A stretch of DNA of 64,000 nt, taken from positions 2,484,514 to 2,548,513 of the forward strand of contig JAEVLN010000014.1 in the NCBI GenBank assembly GCA_018350325.1, given 5' to 3'. The notes under the pieces are model-generated. The model was not told the DNA's origin, did no database searches, and saw only the letters and a program-made list of their open reading frames with translations. The position numbers and the translations under genes were made by a program. This stretch comes from Globodera rostochiensis (Eukaryota > Nematoda > Chromadorea > Rhabditida > Heteroderidae). This document shows positions 45,141 to 57,600 of the stretch, one piece after another (positions within the stretch are counted from its first letter, which is position 1; each line of letters begins with the position of its first letter).

Positions 45141-48100
45141 ATGGACGAAGAATCTGAGAATACAACACTTAGAGAGAAAAACCAAGATTTGGAGAAAAGA
45201 ATTTTCGTTTTGGAAAACAAATGTAAATCGTTAACAAAGACCATTCAAGAACTTTGCAATGAGGATGAGAAACGGCTGAATGAAATTGACGCGACTGAAA
45301 CGGCATACAAAGCGGTGAAAAAAAAGACGGACGATAAGGTTTGGAGGGGCGGAAACGTGAACACTTGTTGGTCCGAGTTTTTTTTCATATGAAGACCCTG
45401 GTCAGACGGCGCCGTTGGGTATTTTAGAATTTTAATGTTAAGACATATTTGGAATTCGGCCCCGGGGTTTGAAATCGCTCAAAGGCCAGATTCGGTACTA
45501 TCTCCCTGAATACCTCTGAAACACTCTTCTAACGACTTGAAAAATTTTTTTGAAATTCATCGATGTTTGAATCATTATAATTTTGGTTGCTAAACTCAAC
45601 AATTTGACTCAAAAATTCACAATTTTCTCGGCGGGGCCTATTGGCACCGCCCCAACCACCCACCCTAAAAATTAAGCAGAATTATCAAAAAATGAATTTT
45701 TGAAAATTCCTTAACAAAAATGTAGAGTTGGATGGGCTCGGGCCCGGCCGGGTTCGGTTGGGATTAAACTCGGTTTTTGGAATCTCGATCAAAAAAAAAA
45801 TCTCTATTTTCAATCCCGATTTTTATCAAAAAATCCCGGTTTGAAAAATTTCTTAACAAAAAAAGACGCTTTCAGGACACTGTAATCCGCCAATTGACGG
45901 AGGAACGCGACGAGGCAAGACAGGCAGCAAACGAAAAGGTGAATTTTAAATTAGATCAAAGTATTCATGTCTATTTGGGTGGGGGGGAAGGAGAGAGAAT
46001 CCATTTATTTCTTAAAGATTGTTTTAAATTTATCCAAAAAGCATGTTAAGGGTCAGATTTTCGTGTCCCACTTGTGACCAGTGCTGTCCGTATCTAGACG
46101 AATTTCGTCGGGGGGGGGGGGTTGGAGGTGGTCCGCCAGCGCCGACGGGGGATTTATTAATTTTAAAGATAAAATCCTGTTTAGGACCGTGTCATTGAAG
46201 AACTGCGCAAACGACTCGACGAAGCGTTGGCAGAAAATCTTATCTTAAAACGGGATTTACGTGAGCAGACGAAAATTGCTCAGGACATGCTTGACAGGAA
46301 TGATCGTTTGGAAAAGGAACTCGAATCTCTAAAGAAATCATCAATTGAAAAGGTTAATTCTTTAAATTTGACTTTTCAAGTATTCATATCTAGAAACATT
46401 TCTGGGGTTGTGAATCCATTTTAAAAAAAATTGAATTTTTAGTGTATTTTTCCGTTTCCATTTTTCTTAAAAATTTTGTTAGAAACCGTATTAGGGGTCA
46501 GATTTTTGTATTCAACCCGTGACCAGGGCCCTATCTAGGGATTTCGTCGGTGGGGGGGGGAGGGTTGTCCGCCAATGCCGACGGGAGATTATTTAATTTT
46601 TAAGAAAAAATCCATTAAGGAGAATCTCATTGCCAGCCTGTACAAAAGACTCGACACAGCATTTGACGAAATTGTCCACCTGAAGAAGGCTTTAGATGAA
46701 CAGATCGGAATTACGGAATACTGGAGAGACAAATTTTTCCAAATGAAGAATGACAATGAGCAATTGATGGCGGTTAGCGAGGGGGGGGGGGTTAGGGTCG
46801 GCCGACGATCTATAAACAAAATTTTGGTCCAAATTTGTTAAATTTGCTATTTGTTGCTTGTAGAAATAATTCTGAGTTTTTTAAATTTTGAATTATTTTT
46901 CTCTATTTTAAGACTCCTTCCGGTGTCGGTACTTTCTCCCGCTCATTGCCGTCAACCGCCGTGGGCACTTTTCCGTCTTTGAAAGCCGAGCTCCAGGCAT
47001 ACTACGACGCCAGGAAGTTGAACAACAATGGTGAACAAACGGACGACGCCGAGCAGTTGAACAGCAACGGCGAACAGACGTCGACAGATCAGGAGAACAA
47101 ACAGTTTCTGCTTCACCTGCTGATTTATTCTATTTTCGGCCTTATAATGATAGCGATTACTTTGGTTGGTTTTGAGGATTTTTTAAAATTTATTCATGTG
47201 TTTAGCCATTCTTTTTGAATACATCGATGTCAGTGCCATCACAGTCCGAACACCTTTCGTTCAAGGTTGGTTATGAAAGTGACTTTCTCAGCGGGTGGAT
47301 CCCTTTAAAAAAATTTTTTACATAACTTTTGGTGCGTGAGAATTAAAAATTTGAATATGTCTATCGATATATTAAGATTTTATAAAATTCGTGAGTGCCC
47401 AGCAAAAATATTACGTTTTGCCAACTGTTCATTTTGCCAACTTTACGTTTTGGATGATTTTGAGCATGTTTCTTGAATGTTTCGAGGCCAAAAGATTCCA
47501 AATAAATTTTGAAATCAAAAAACCTTCGAATTCGGGTCCGGGGTTCGAAATTGGTCGAAATTTAAGTTTTTGATGAGTTGGCGAAATGAAACATTTTGCT
47601 GGGTTGGCAAAACGTAATGCTGGGTTGGCAAAACGTACCTTTTTGCTGGGTTGGCAAAATGTACAGTTGGCAAAACGTACCGTTGGCAAAACGTACTGAC
47701 ACCGACTTGAGCATTGAATAAAAAAGGGAAAATATCGAAGGGTAGGGGGACAACAACACAACAAATGTTCATTCTTTTTTTTTGTGCAGGAACAGAACAG
47801 CGACACGAGCATCATGTCGTTCAGCAACAGCAAAAAAGACCCCGCATACTCCTCAATGTTCAACTCCTCTCAGTGGTTGGACAATGAAGGTGGGTTCATT
47901 TGCGTTGCAATTTTTTTTCGCATTTTTGAAGCTTTAATAGAAGCTGGACCAACCCGGATCTTTTTTACTTTATTTTATTTTATTGAAAATAGGGGAAATC
48001 CAAAGAATTGGTGGGTGCGGTGAAAGGTTTAATTAAGGGCTGAAACCGCGCTAAATGCAAACAAAACTAGTTTTGAAATGAATTTACACAGCAAATTTTT

Positions 48101-49191
48101 TTTGTGTTTTTAGTTTTTTGTTATGGGTTTTTTTAAGTTTGTCCAGTTTCGGGAAGCGATCTTGGCCCATTCGACGACGACTACATGAAGTTCAATAGCA
48201 ACAACGAACAAACGGAGAAGGACATTTTTGGCATTGCAGTGTCGGAGGATGACATTTCTGGCATTACGGTGTCGGAGGAGGACATTTCTGGCATTGCGGT
48301 GTCGGAGGAGGACATTTCTGGCATTGCAGTGTCGGAGGATGACATTTCTGGCATTACGGTGTCGGAGGAGGACATTTCTGGCATTGCGGTGTCGGAGGAT
48401 GACATTTCTGGCATTACGGTGTCGGAGGAAGACACTTCTGGCATTACGGTGTCGGAGGAGGACATTCCTGGCATTACGGTGTCAGAGGAGGACACTTCTT
48501 CGCTCAGCGAACTCAAATTCACTGGAGATTTCTCGCTGTCACCTACTCCAGTTGATGTTTTTGTAATTCAAAAAAAAATTTTACTAACCAAATTCAGCAG
48601 GAGCGGGAGGACAATCTGCAACAGAAAAAGTCAGAGGAAATGTTGCACCGAGCCGAGTTGGTTCGAAGCACCTGCAAATTCGCCAGTCGCATAAAGGTGG
48701 GGCTGTTGTGATTCGACCGGATCCCGGGACTAAATAACAGTTTTTAGAAACAAATGGTATTTTTATAAATTGGGTGATTCAGAGGACTTAAGTGTTGAAC
48801 ACAAATAGAAACAATCTACTTTAAAAAAGTTTACGTGTAGCGAGGCATATACTTATAAACAATTTTTTGACTTTTTTGTCTGTGCAGCAAAAAAACAGCG
48901 TTACGAGCAGCATCATGTTGTCTGGCAGCTGCAAATTCTTCTCCTCATTGTTCGGCTTATCTCAGCGGTTGGAGGATGAAGGTGGTTCGTTACTCGTTGC
49001 AAAATTTTTTTGTTTGTTCGCATTTTTGAATGTTTAATAGAGACCGGAACGACCCGGATTTATAGGAGCGTGGTGAAGAACTCATAATTTATTTTTTTGA
49101 AAATGAAGATATGCTCCGCGATAATCAGTACCAACCGGAGGAATTGGTTGACGATGGCGTTAGTTCATTGATGGAACAGATATGGTCGTGA
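45141..49191 (+). CDS. Unrecognised coiled-coil protein with duplicated exons and a 10-residue repeat
   Basis: Ten exons with matching phases: 45141-45338, 45876-45938, 46185-46352, 46620-46772, 46913-47164, 47790-47889, 48147-48556, 48598-48696, 48888-48981 and 49109-49191, giving 539 residues. The first four exons are continuous heptad-type helices (TTLREKNQDLEKRIFVLENK; IEELRKRLDEALAENLILKR), each a whole number of codons. Exon 5 is Gln/Asn-rich (NNNGEQTDDAEQLNSNGEQT) and ends in a hydrophobic segment, FLLHLLIYSIFGLIMIAITL, that could span a membrane. Exon 7 has about nine copies of VSEEDISGIT. Exons 6 and 9 resemble each other (NSDTSIMSFS / NSVTSSIMLSGS; SSQWLDNEG / LSQRLEDEG), so an exon pair was probably duplicated. 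No family is recognised and no function is claimed. Large introns are packed with repeats. Confidence 0.65.
45629..45653. repeat. GC-rich SINE-like palindrome copy
   Basis: CGGCGGGGCCTATTGGCACC followed by GCCCC matches the palindrome in the elements at 40.2, 40.3 and 41.2 kb. It lies in an intron of the coiled-coil gene. Confidence 0.6.
47576..47702. repeat. ~17-22-bp TTGGCAAAACGTA repeat
   Basis: Six or more copies of GGGTTGGCAAAACGTA-type units lie in an intron of the coiled-coil gene; similar TTTTGCCAACTGTTC sequences face them at 47415-47450, making a loose inverted pair. Confidence 0.65.
48226..48500. repeat. 30-bp coding tandem repeat
   Basis: About nine copies of GTGTCGGAGGAGGACATTTC plus TGGCATTACG, in frame with the exon, encoding VSE(E/D)D(I/T)(S/P)GI(T/A). 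Changes between copies are mostly conservative. Confidence 0.9.
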
Positions 49192-51823
49192 GCGCCATAT
49201 GACGAAGGATTCTCGGCTGCTGGAGATTGAGTATCGAATTGGGACGCTTTTCTCCATTCGGCATTTTTTATATACTTAATTCCTATCTGCCATTCCAAGC
49301 CCCTAACGGCGCTTTTCTCAAACGGCATTTTTATATACCTAATTCCTATCTGCCATTCCAAGCGCTTTTCTCAAACGGCATTTTTACATAACTTCAAGCG
49401 CTGTTGGTGCTTATCGTCCATTGGCCTTAATGTAATTTATCTCTGTTTTGAATCTCACTTTGGCGTTTATCTTAATCAGCTTTTTATAATTTATCTCTGC
49501 CTTCAAATCTTGCTTTGGTGTTTATCTTAATTTGCATTTTTACTTAATTGATCATTGGCCTTTAAATCTTGCTTTGGTGTTTATCTTAATCAACTTTTTA
49601 TAATTTATCTCTGCCTTCAAATCTTGCTTTGGTGTTTATCTTAATCTGCATTTTTTACCTAAGATCTTTGGCCTTCAAATCTCGCTTTGGTGTTTATCTT
49701 AATCTGCGTGGAATTGTCCATTCTCGGCATTCTTCACACATTTTTTATATCATTCAAGCTCTCACATTTATAAAATACAATAACAAAGAAAAAATGCGTG
49801 TCAGAACAAAATCACTAACAAAAGCGGTCGAAATAACTAATGGCTTGAAACGGACACCCTAATGGGCAATCCATACGAATCGCGGTCCCGACGAAAAAAT
49901 CTAAACAATCTCAATGCTTGTTTTCTAGGGTAAAAATATGTAGAACACGAAGCCGATCTCGGATTTTGTGAATTTCGAACCTGAATTCGAACATTTTTCG
50001 AAATTAAGTGAAAAATAATTTATTCATGATATTTTAATTCACTTTTTCAAATATTTTAAGCATATAATGTGATTAAGCGCACACTGTGCGAACAAAGCGC
50101 GCTGAACAGGCGACGCACTTTCGGTTACCCATTAAAATTTAAAACATCAATTCTTTTTAGCGATGTTCTGTCTCGCGCCTATATTCCACCAGAAAAAGTG
50201 AGGAGAGTTTTCGTATTACTGGTTTAACGTGCGCCATTTGATGTTAACCATTAAAATAAAATTTGTGCATATTTGTGATATGTTTGTATGGACTCAGTGT
50301 CTGCTACCTCCTCGCGGTTGGGTCCGGAAACAGGGTTAATTTAAAAAACGAATTTCGGTTTTATTTGTGAAGAAATTAACCCTGGCTAAAAGCAGACAAA
50401 AATAATTTATAGACTTCGCCGGCGCAAATGTCGCCGGCGCAAAAGATTGAGCACCTTTGATACTTGTCAAGACCATTTTTACGTGGTGATCAATTCGGGG
50501 ACGTAATTAGAAAAAAATTTCGGATGGGGTAATTGATCCATCTGAGCGCCGGGAGCGGCCCGGCGGTGCCGATAGGCGTCGCCGGGAAAATTTATTTGAT
50601 GGCAATTTGTTAAGAAAATTGATCAAAAAGTTGTAAAACAATAGGGTTTTTTTTTTAATTTTATTTGGGGGGGGGGGGGAGGGGGAATTCCTCCTTCCCC
50701 CCCCTGGCTACGTCCTGGATCAATTGATATTGTTGAACAGTCTGAAATGTTTGCCTTCGGTTAATAAATTATGGAAATTGAATAGGGATTGGTCCTGTTT
50801 TTTACAGTTTAGGCTGATTTATTAGCATTTGGACCTATGAAATTCATTCAAGGGGAAAACCAAACGACGTTTGGGCCCCAGGGATGCCATCCTAAGCTGA
50901 GTTTAGGCCTAAGCCAACCTGAGCTGAGCTTAAGCTCTGCGTTTGCTGGACATGTGTGTTAGAGTCGCACGTAGTTCCGCTCGCACTCATTTTGGCAAAC
51001 GCTTTTTGGGCGTACTTTGGGTTTTTTGAACAATTTGGGGCCAAAATTAATTTTTCAAAAATTTTAAAATTTTGACCAAATGTTCGGATTTGGGCTCCGG
51101 GTTCGAAGTCGGTCAAAATGGAGGTCGTTTGGCTTCTACGGCCCAATCGGGACCAATGTTCTTTAAGATTACCTCCGTTTTTTGGTTTCAATAGAACTTG
51201 ACATTGAAAATACTTAAAAATAGGGAACCAGAGTTTGATGTAAGAAAAAATGCGCACTAAATCATGTAGGTATTTAAAAGCCTCGTAAGATGTTAAAGTG
51301 AAAAAGACCTTGGGGCCAAACGGCGGGGCCTAAACGTCGGAGTCCAACGGCGGGACTCAAACGTCCCGCTCCCCACTCTTACACACACAAATTCTTCTTC
51401 TTTTTTTTGTCTTGCATTTTTAGGAGCTTTATTCGATCTTTTCCATACACTTCCGAGAGTAGTGATGCTCTAGTTCTAAAATTTATCCAGACTCAAAATC
51501 GAGACTTACCTCGAGACCCCCAAAAAACCGAGACACCTTTTGCAAAATTGGGGGAACCATCTAAATAATACCCTCGAGACCCCCAAAAAACCGAGACACC
51601 TTTTGCAAAATTGGTATTTTTTTATTGGCAGAATAGCACAATGGAAAGCCATGAGAGGGAAAAGCACAGAATGCGACGTCTAAGATAACTCCTGAATGAA
51701 AACAAATAAAATCATAATTATGTTTCTTTGTGTGGATTTGGTTTTTGAATTTCCTTCACTATTTCTGTTCTAATTTTCTTTTTTTCATATACCTAATTAT
51801 AATTTCTTTTTGCAATAAGTAAT
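49192..51823. other. Intergenic region with local repeats, no gene seen
   Basis: At 49260-49385 there are two copies of a CCTATCTGCCATTCCAAGC-containing unit, and at 49440-49710 four to five copies of a ~60-bp unit with TTGCTTTGGTGTTTATCTTA. At 50560-50586 the SINE-like palindrome recurs in reverse (GGCGGTGCCGATAGGCGTCG). At 51503-51610 a ~66-bp CTCGAGACCCCCAAAAAACC unit is duplicated. I see no supported exon. Confidence 0.5.
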
Positions 51824-53656
51824 ATGGCATCTGAGCCTACTTCCGCAAGCGCCGAACAAGTGCCGAACGCAGCGACAGAGGGCATCAGTCTTGGCTCATA
51901 TGAAGAGTTGCACAGGTCTAAAGTTGGGCTTGGGTTGGGTTGCCAGACTTCGAAATTCGAGTAAAGGAACCATGAACGGCATGGTCTTTTGCAAAAGTTG
52001 CATGTTTCGCGAACGGTTCATCTTTTAGGAAGTGTCGAGACCTCTTCCCGCTTTGCTTTGAGGGTGCTAAGGCTGTGGTTCAGAAGGGGCTTAGCTCACA
52101 TTTCCAAGTAAGTCCTTTGGAGGATGCGATTATCGCATTTTATTGCCAAATTGGCTAATGCGTAATCTTTCTAACACGAATTTTGTAGGATGTTAATCCT
52201 CTATTTTTGCAGGTCACACACACGATGAGCATTTCTCAAGCGGTCACGGGCTATCGCTTTGGGGCGACTTTTGTCGGAAATGCGCAGGCGACGCCCACCG
52301 AGGCCTTTCCCATCATTCTCGGCGACACGGACCTCCAGGGAAACACGCAGGCCACAGTTCTGCACCAAATGGGCAATTTCCGTGGCAAATTCCAGGGGCA
52401 AGTTCAGGTTAATTTGCTGACAATAAGTCAAATCCGACTCCGATTCTCACCTCAAATAAAAACCCGACATTTTTGCAGTTTTAGACCATTTTTCTTTGCT
52501 TAAACTTTCGAAAACTTTTTTTGATATCGCTGGAAAAGCTAAATTGGCATAAAGGGGCGATGCTTCTTTTATTGGGAACAATTCTTGCTCTTGTTCAGCA
52601 AGGCCTTTTGTCTGGTTCCCAACTTTCTCTTGAACATCGAGGACGTCTTTCTACTTACGGGCTGACAGTCGCCAATCCGGCGCTGAACGGCACCAACTGT
52701 CAAGGCATTTTCGTTGCGCAAATGCTGCGTCGCATCACCAGAAACTTCGACGTTGGGGCCGAATATATTTACCACCGGGAGGCGAGAATGCCCGGTAGGC
52801 TTTTGAAGGCAAATTCTTTAAATTTTGGGTCAGCTGTACATACGCCCAAAGAGGAAGGTTTTTATTGCAAAAAAAAGGAAAGACCTAACCAGCTTCTGTT
52901 GGCTTATGGACTCAAATAGAAACGATCATTCGTTAAGACAGTTTTTCGACCAACAGTCCTTATGCCCAACAGACCCACGTGGGGGGGGGGTGTTTAGAGC
53001 AGAGTGAGTCTATGTCGATATACAACAACAAGATCGGAGACGAAAATGCTACACTACGTAACAGTTGAATATGTCAAGGGATTTGGTATAGGATATGCCA
53101 GATATGAATTTATAGGGAATGATTTGGGTCAGTCCGGGGATGGGGAGGGGGACATTTTCATATTCTGGGAATAGATATGCCAAACACGGGGATTTGCGAG
53201 TATAAAATTTCTGATTAAAATAACAGTTTTACTGATGCTTTTTAACAGGCAAACAAACCAGCATGCTTTCTTACGCGTTGCGCTACACTCAGCCAAATTG
53301 GACATTTTCCGGTACCCTCGCCTCCAACGCACTCCATTTGTGTTATTACCACAAACAAAGTGAACATCTCCAGTTCGGCGTTGAGTTTGAGGCAAACTTC
53401 AAACTTCAGGTACATTTGGTTATGGATTCTGTTAAAAACTGTACATCAATTTTAGGAAGCGAACACCACCTTCGCTTATCAAATTGAGGTGCCCGACTCG
53501 ATGACGTTGAGGGCCTCCTGCGACACCAACTGGACGGTGAGCGCTGTGTTGGAGAAGAAGCTGTCCAAACAGCTGCCCTTCTCGTTGGGACTCAGTGGAT
53601 GGCTCAACCACGTGAAGGCTCAGGGAAAGTTTGGCGTTGGACTGATCATCGGCTGA
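51824..53656 (+). CDS. tomm-40: Mitochondrial import receptor subunit TOM40
   Basis: Six exons (51824-51915, 52029-52107, 52213-52407, 52599-52794, 53249-53409, 53456-53656) join in phase to 307 residues, the usual nematode length. The protein is the beta-barrel channel of the outer-membrane TOM complex, through which precursors enter mitochondria. Hallmarks are SYEELHRKCRDLFPLCFEGA, GLSSHFQ, TGYRFGATFVG (with GYRFGA), FPIILGDTDLQGNTQATVLH, ANPALNGTNCQGIFVAQML, RNFDVGAEYIYHRE, MLSYALRYTQPNWTFSGTLA and the C-terminal SGWLNHVKAQGKFGVGLIIG, whose last strand resembles the family's sorting signal. The 5' exon was chosen because its donor (CACAG/gtctaa) restores the conserved HRKCRD. A G run sits in the fourth intron. 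Confidence 0.95.
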
Positions 53657-54693
53657 TCGCGCAGAGAGGAGAGCGGATTTTTACCATTGTTAGCTTTGCC
53701 AATTTCCATTCAATCATTTCTTTTGCTGGGCTGACCACACTTTTTGATGTGTCGCCGTTGTTTGTTACCAAACCTTACACTAGCCTGACTTATTGCGATT
53801 AAAATTGGAATATTATAACTAAAAATGTCTTACACAACTCGTCGTAAAAAGGCTTGAATCGACGACTGCGCCTCACCAAGAACTCATTTTTGCGTTACAC
53901 GAAATGGGCAATTGTCCGTCCATTCGACTTCAGTCAGTTTCCATGTTTTTGCCTGCCTCCCTCCGTCCCTCCCTCCCTCCGTCATCATTCCACTCCCTTT
54001 TGGCAGTGCTTATTGTTAGCTCTTCTTCCCGTTTCCGTCCCCCTTTTTGGCGCTATTATCCCCAGGGGAATTGAAGAATAATTTATTTCTCACTTTCCTT
54101 AAGCAGAAGGGTGGCGGCGGGTTGAGGGAGGGCGGGGGGAGGCGAATGACCGACCGCCGAGTGGTTGGATAGGGAAGAGGGGGGGGGATATGAGTGGAAT
54201 TGGGGGGGGGGAACCGTCCGTCGTCCAACACAGCCATTGTCCCCCGGCCGAATTGGGTGCCGAATGGGCAAATTCCCATCCCATTGCCCTCCACTAAAGG
54301 CACACATCCGGCCGCGACGAACTCTCTCCGATTGGCATCCTTTTGTTCCCTCTAATTCGGCCTGGAGGCCCAGATTCTGTTTTTACGTCGTATAAGCCAA
54401 TTTAAGAGATTCGAGCATTAACCCCCCCCCCCCGCCATCCCCGGGGGAGACTAATTTAATTACTCATCAGCTGCAGGAAAAGCCGGCCTTTATCGATTGA
54501 ATGGGGGCGTTCCATTGAACGGTTTCGGGGGGGGGGGGGGGGTTAAAGTTAAAGGGATTTTTGCAGACCCCCCCCCCTTCCACTGACGGGTTTTTTGTTT
54601 TCCTTTTAATCCCGTCCTTTCCCCTTCCGCTGCCATTCCCTCTCCCTATTGGCCTCAATTGTCTCCTCTCCCGTTGACGGATGAAGCATCGCT
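53657..54693. other. Spacer between tomm-40 and the next gene
   Basis: No supported exon. It contains G/C runs at 54180-54210, 54421-54432, 54527-54541 and 54570-54579. It includes the 3' UTR of tomm-40 and presumably the promoter of the gene to its right. Confidence 0.4.
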
Positions 54694-57600
54694 ATGGATT
54701 GGCTTCAGCGTCACTTTCTGGCGGTTGCTGCTTCAATTTCTCCCACCCGACGCAAGTCGTCAAGGCGAAGGAGTCCGACCAAGCGGCGGAACGGTCGGAC
54801 ATGGAAAAGGACGCGATCGGAGCCGGCGACAGTGGACATTGATCAGAGAGTGGTGGGCTTTTAATTAAAAGGGATTTTGTGGGATAAATTAGCTTCGTCC
54901 AAACGGAGTTCCTTGGTTCAAAAAATTTATTAATTCTCTGGCCCATTCTTTTCTTCTCCAAATGCTCGCGGCTAATTTGTAAGGGACATCGAACAGCGAA
55001 CAATGAGAATTAATTGCTTTTTAAGAAAGTGCCAATTCCAAAATTCAAAGAATCGGTCGATTGACACAAACATTAATTACACGGAGAGTGGCATTAATTA
55101 CACACGGAGAGTTGGGGTCCAATCTAATTAATTATTCTTTCGCAGATTTTGTTGGCACGGAGCAGTAGCAGCAGCAGTGTTAGCACTGAGGCAGGAAGGA
55201 ACAACAAATTTTGTGCTTCGACGGAGGCGGCCAATTCGCTGAGTAAGAGGAGGAGGAAGGCGGAAGAAAGCTTTGGCCGGGTAAGGGATTCTCCAGCGGA
55301 GAGAAGGCCGCCCCTTCTCAAGCAGTCCGTCTCATTTGCCGTTGACTCCTCCGCCGAAAGTCAGCTGTTCATCGAGGACCAGGACGACGCTCTGTTCGCA
55401 TTCGGCACTGGCGACGCCGGGAAAACGCAAAAACCCCCGTCTCCGTTTAAGACATTTGCAGCCTCCATAGTGCGCAGACGCCAGCAAAGGCTGAAAAAGG
55501 TGAAAGGCACTATGAGGGGGAGGGGGGGGGGGGGAGAGGGAAAGGAGTTGGAGATGACCAAAGTCAACACCAAGGGGGTGAGGCAGGAGTTGGAGATGAC
55601 CAAAGCCGACACCAGGGGGTGGGGCAGGAGTTGGAGATGACCAAAGTCGACACCAGGGGGTGGGGCAGGAGTTGGAGATGACCAAAGCCGACACCAGGGG
55701 GTGGGGCAGGAGTTGGAGATGACCAAAGTCAACACCAAGGGGGTGGGGCAGGAGTTGGAGATGACCAAAGTCGACACCAGGGGGGTGGGGGCAGGAGTTG
55801 GAGATGACAAAGTCGGCACCAGGGGGTGGGGCAGGAGTTGGAGATGACCAAAGTCAACACCAAGGGGTGGGCAGGAGTTGGAGATGACCAAACTCGACAC
55901 CAGGGGGTGGGGCAGGAGTTGGACAGACCAAAGTCGACACCAATGGGGTGGGGCAGGAGTTGGAGATGACCAAAGTCGACACCAGGGGTGGGGCAGGAGT
56001 TGGAGATGACCAAAGTCAACACCAAGGGGGTGGGGCAGGAGTTGAGATGACCAAAGTCGACACCAGGGGGTGGGGCAGGAGTTGGAGATGACCAAAGCCG
56101 ACCCAGGGGGTGGGGGCAGGAGTTGGAGATGACCAAAGCTGACACCAGGGGGGTGGGGCAGAGTTGGAGATGACCAAAGTCAACACCAAGGGGGTGGGGC
56201 AGGAGTTGGAGATGACCAAATCGACACCAGGGGGGGGGCAGGAGTTGGACATGACCAAAGTCGACACCAATGGGGTGGGCAGGAAGTTGGAGATGACCAA
56301 AGCCGACACCAGGGGGTGGGGCAGGAGTTGGACATGACAAAGTCGACACCAGGGGGTGGGGCAGGAGTTGGACATGACCAAAGTCGACACCAGGGGGGGG
56401 GCAGGAGTTGGAGATGACCAAAGCCGACACCAGGGGGTGGGGCAGGAGTTGGAGATACCAAAGTCAACACCAAGGGGGTGGGGCAGGAGTTGGAGATGAC
56501 CAAAGTCGACACCAGGGGTGGGGCAGGAGTTGGAGATGAACAAGTCAACACCAAGGGGGTGGGGCAGGAGTTGGGATGACCAAACTCGACACCAGGGGGT
56601 GGGGCAGGAGTTGGACATGACCAAAGTCGACACAATGGGGTGGGGCAGGAGTTGGAGATGACCAAAGTCGACACCAGGGGGTGGGGCAGGAGTGGAGATG
56701 ACCAAAGCCGACACCAGGGGGTGGGGCAGGAGTTGGAGATGACCAAAGTCACACCAAGGGGGTGGGGCAGGAGTTGGAGATGACCAAAGTCGACACCAGG
56801 GGGGTGGGGCGGAGTTGGAGATGACCAAAGTCGGCACAGGGGGTGGGGCAGGAGTTGGAGATGACCAAAGTCAACACCAAGGGGGTGGGCAGGAGTTGGA
56901 GATGACCAAACTCGACACCAGGGGGTGGGGCAGGAGTTGGACATGACCAAAGTCGACACCAATGGGGTGGGGCAGGAGTTGGAGATGACCAAAAGTCGAC
57001 ACCGGGGGTGGGGGCAGGAGTTGGAGATGACCAAAGTCAACACCAAGGGGTGGGGCAGGAGTTGGAGATGACCAAAGTCGACACCAGGGGGTGGGGCAGG
57101 AGTTGGAGTGACCAAAGCCGACACCAGGGGGTGGGGGCAGGAGTTGGAGATGACCAAAGCTGACACCGGGGGGTGGGGCAGGAGTTGGAGATGACCAAAG
57201 TCAACACCAAGGGGGTGGGGCAGGAGTGGAGATGACCAAACTCGACACCAGGGGGTGGGGCAGGAGTTGGACATGACCAAAGTCGCACCAATGGGGTGGG
57301 GCAGGAGTTGGAGATGACCAAAGCCGACACCAGGGGGTGGGGCAGAGTTGGACATGACCAAAGTCGACACCAGGGGGTGGGGCAGGAGTTGGACATGACC
57401 AAATCGACACCAGGGGGTGGGGCAGGAGTTGGAGATGACCAAAGCCGACACCAGGGGGTGGGCAGGAGTTGGAGATGACCAAAGTCAACACCAAGGGGGT
57501 GGGGCAGGAGTTGGAGATGACAAAGTCGACACCAGGGGGTGGGGCAGGAGTTGGAGATGAACAAGTCAACACCAAGGGGGGGGGCAGGAGTTGGAGATGA

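Noticed and set aside
48228..48566. Plus-strand MALQCRRMTFLALRCRR-type frame
   Set aside because: It is an out-of-frame reading of the 30-bp coding array whose correct frame is fixed by exon phases.
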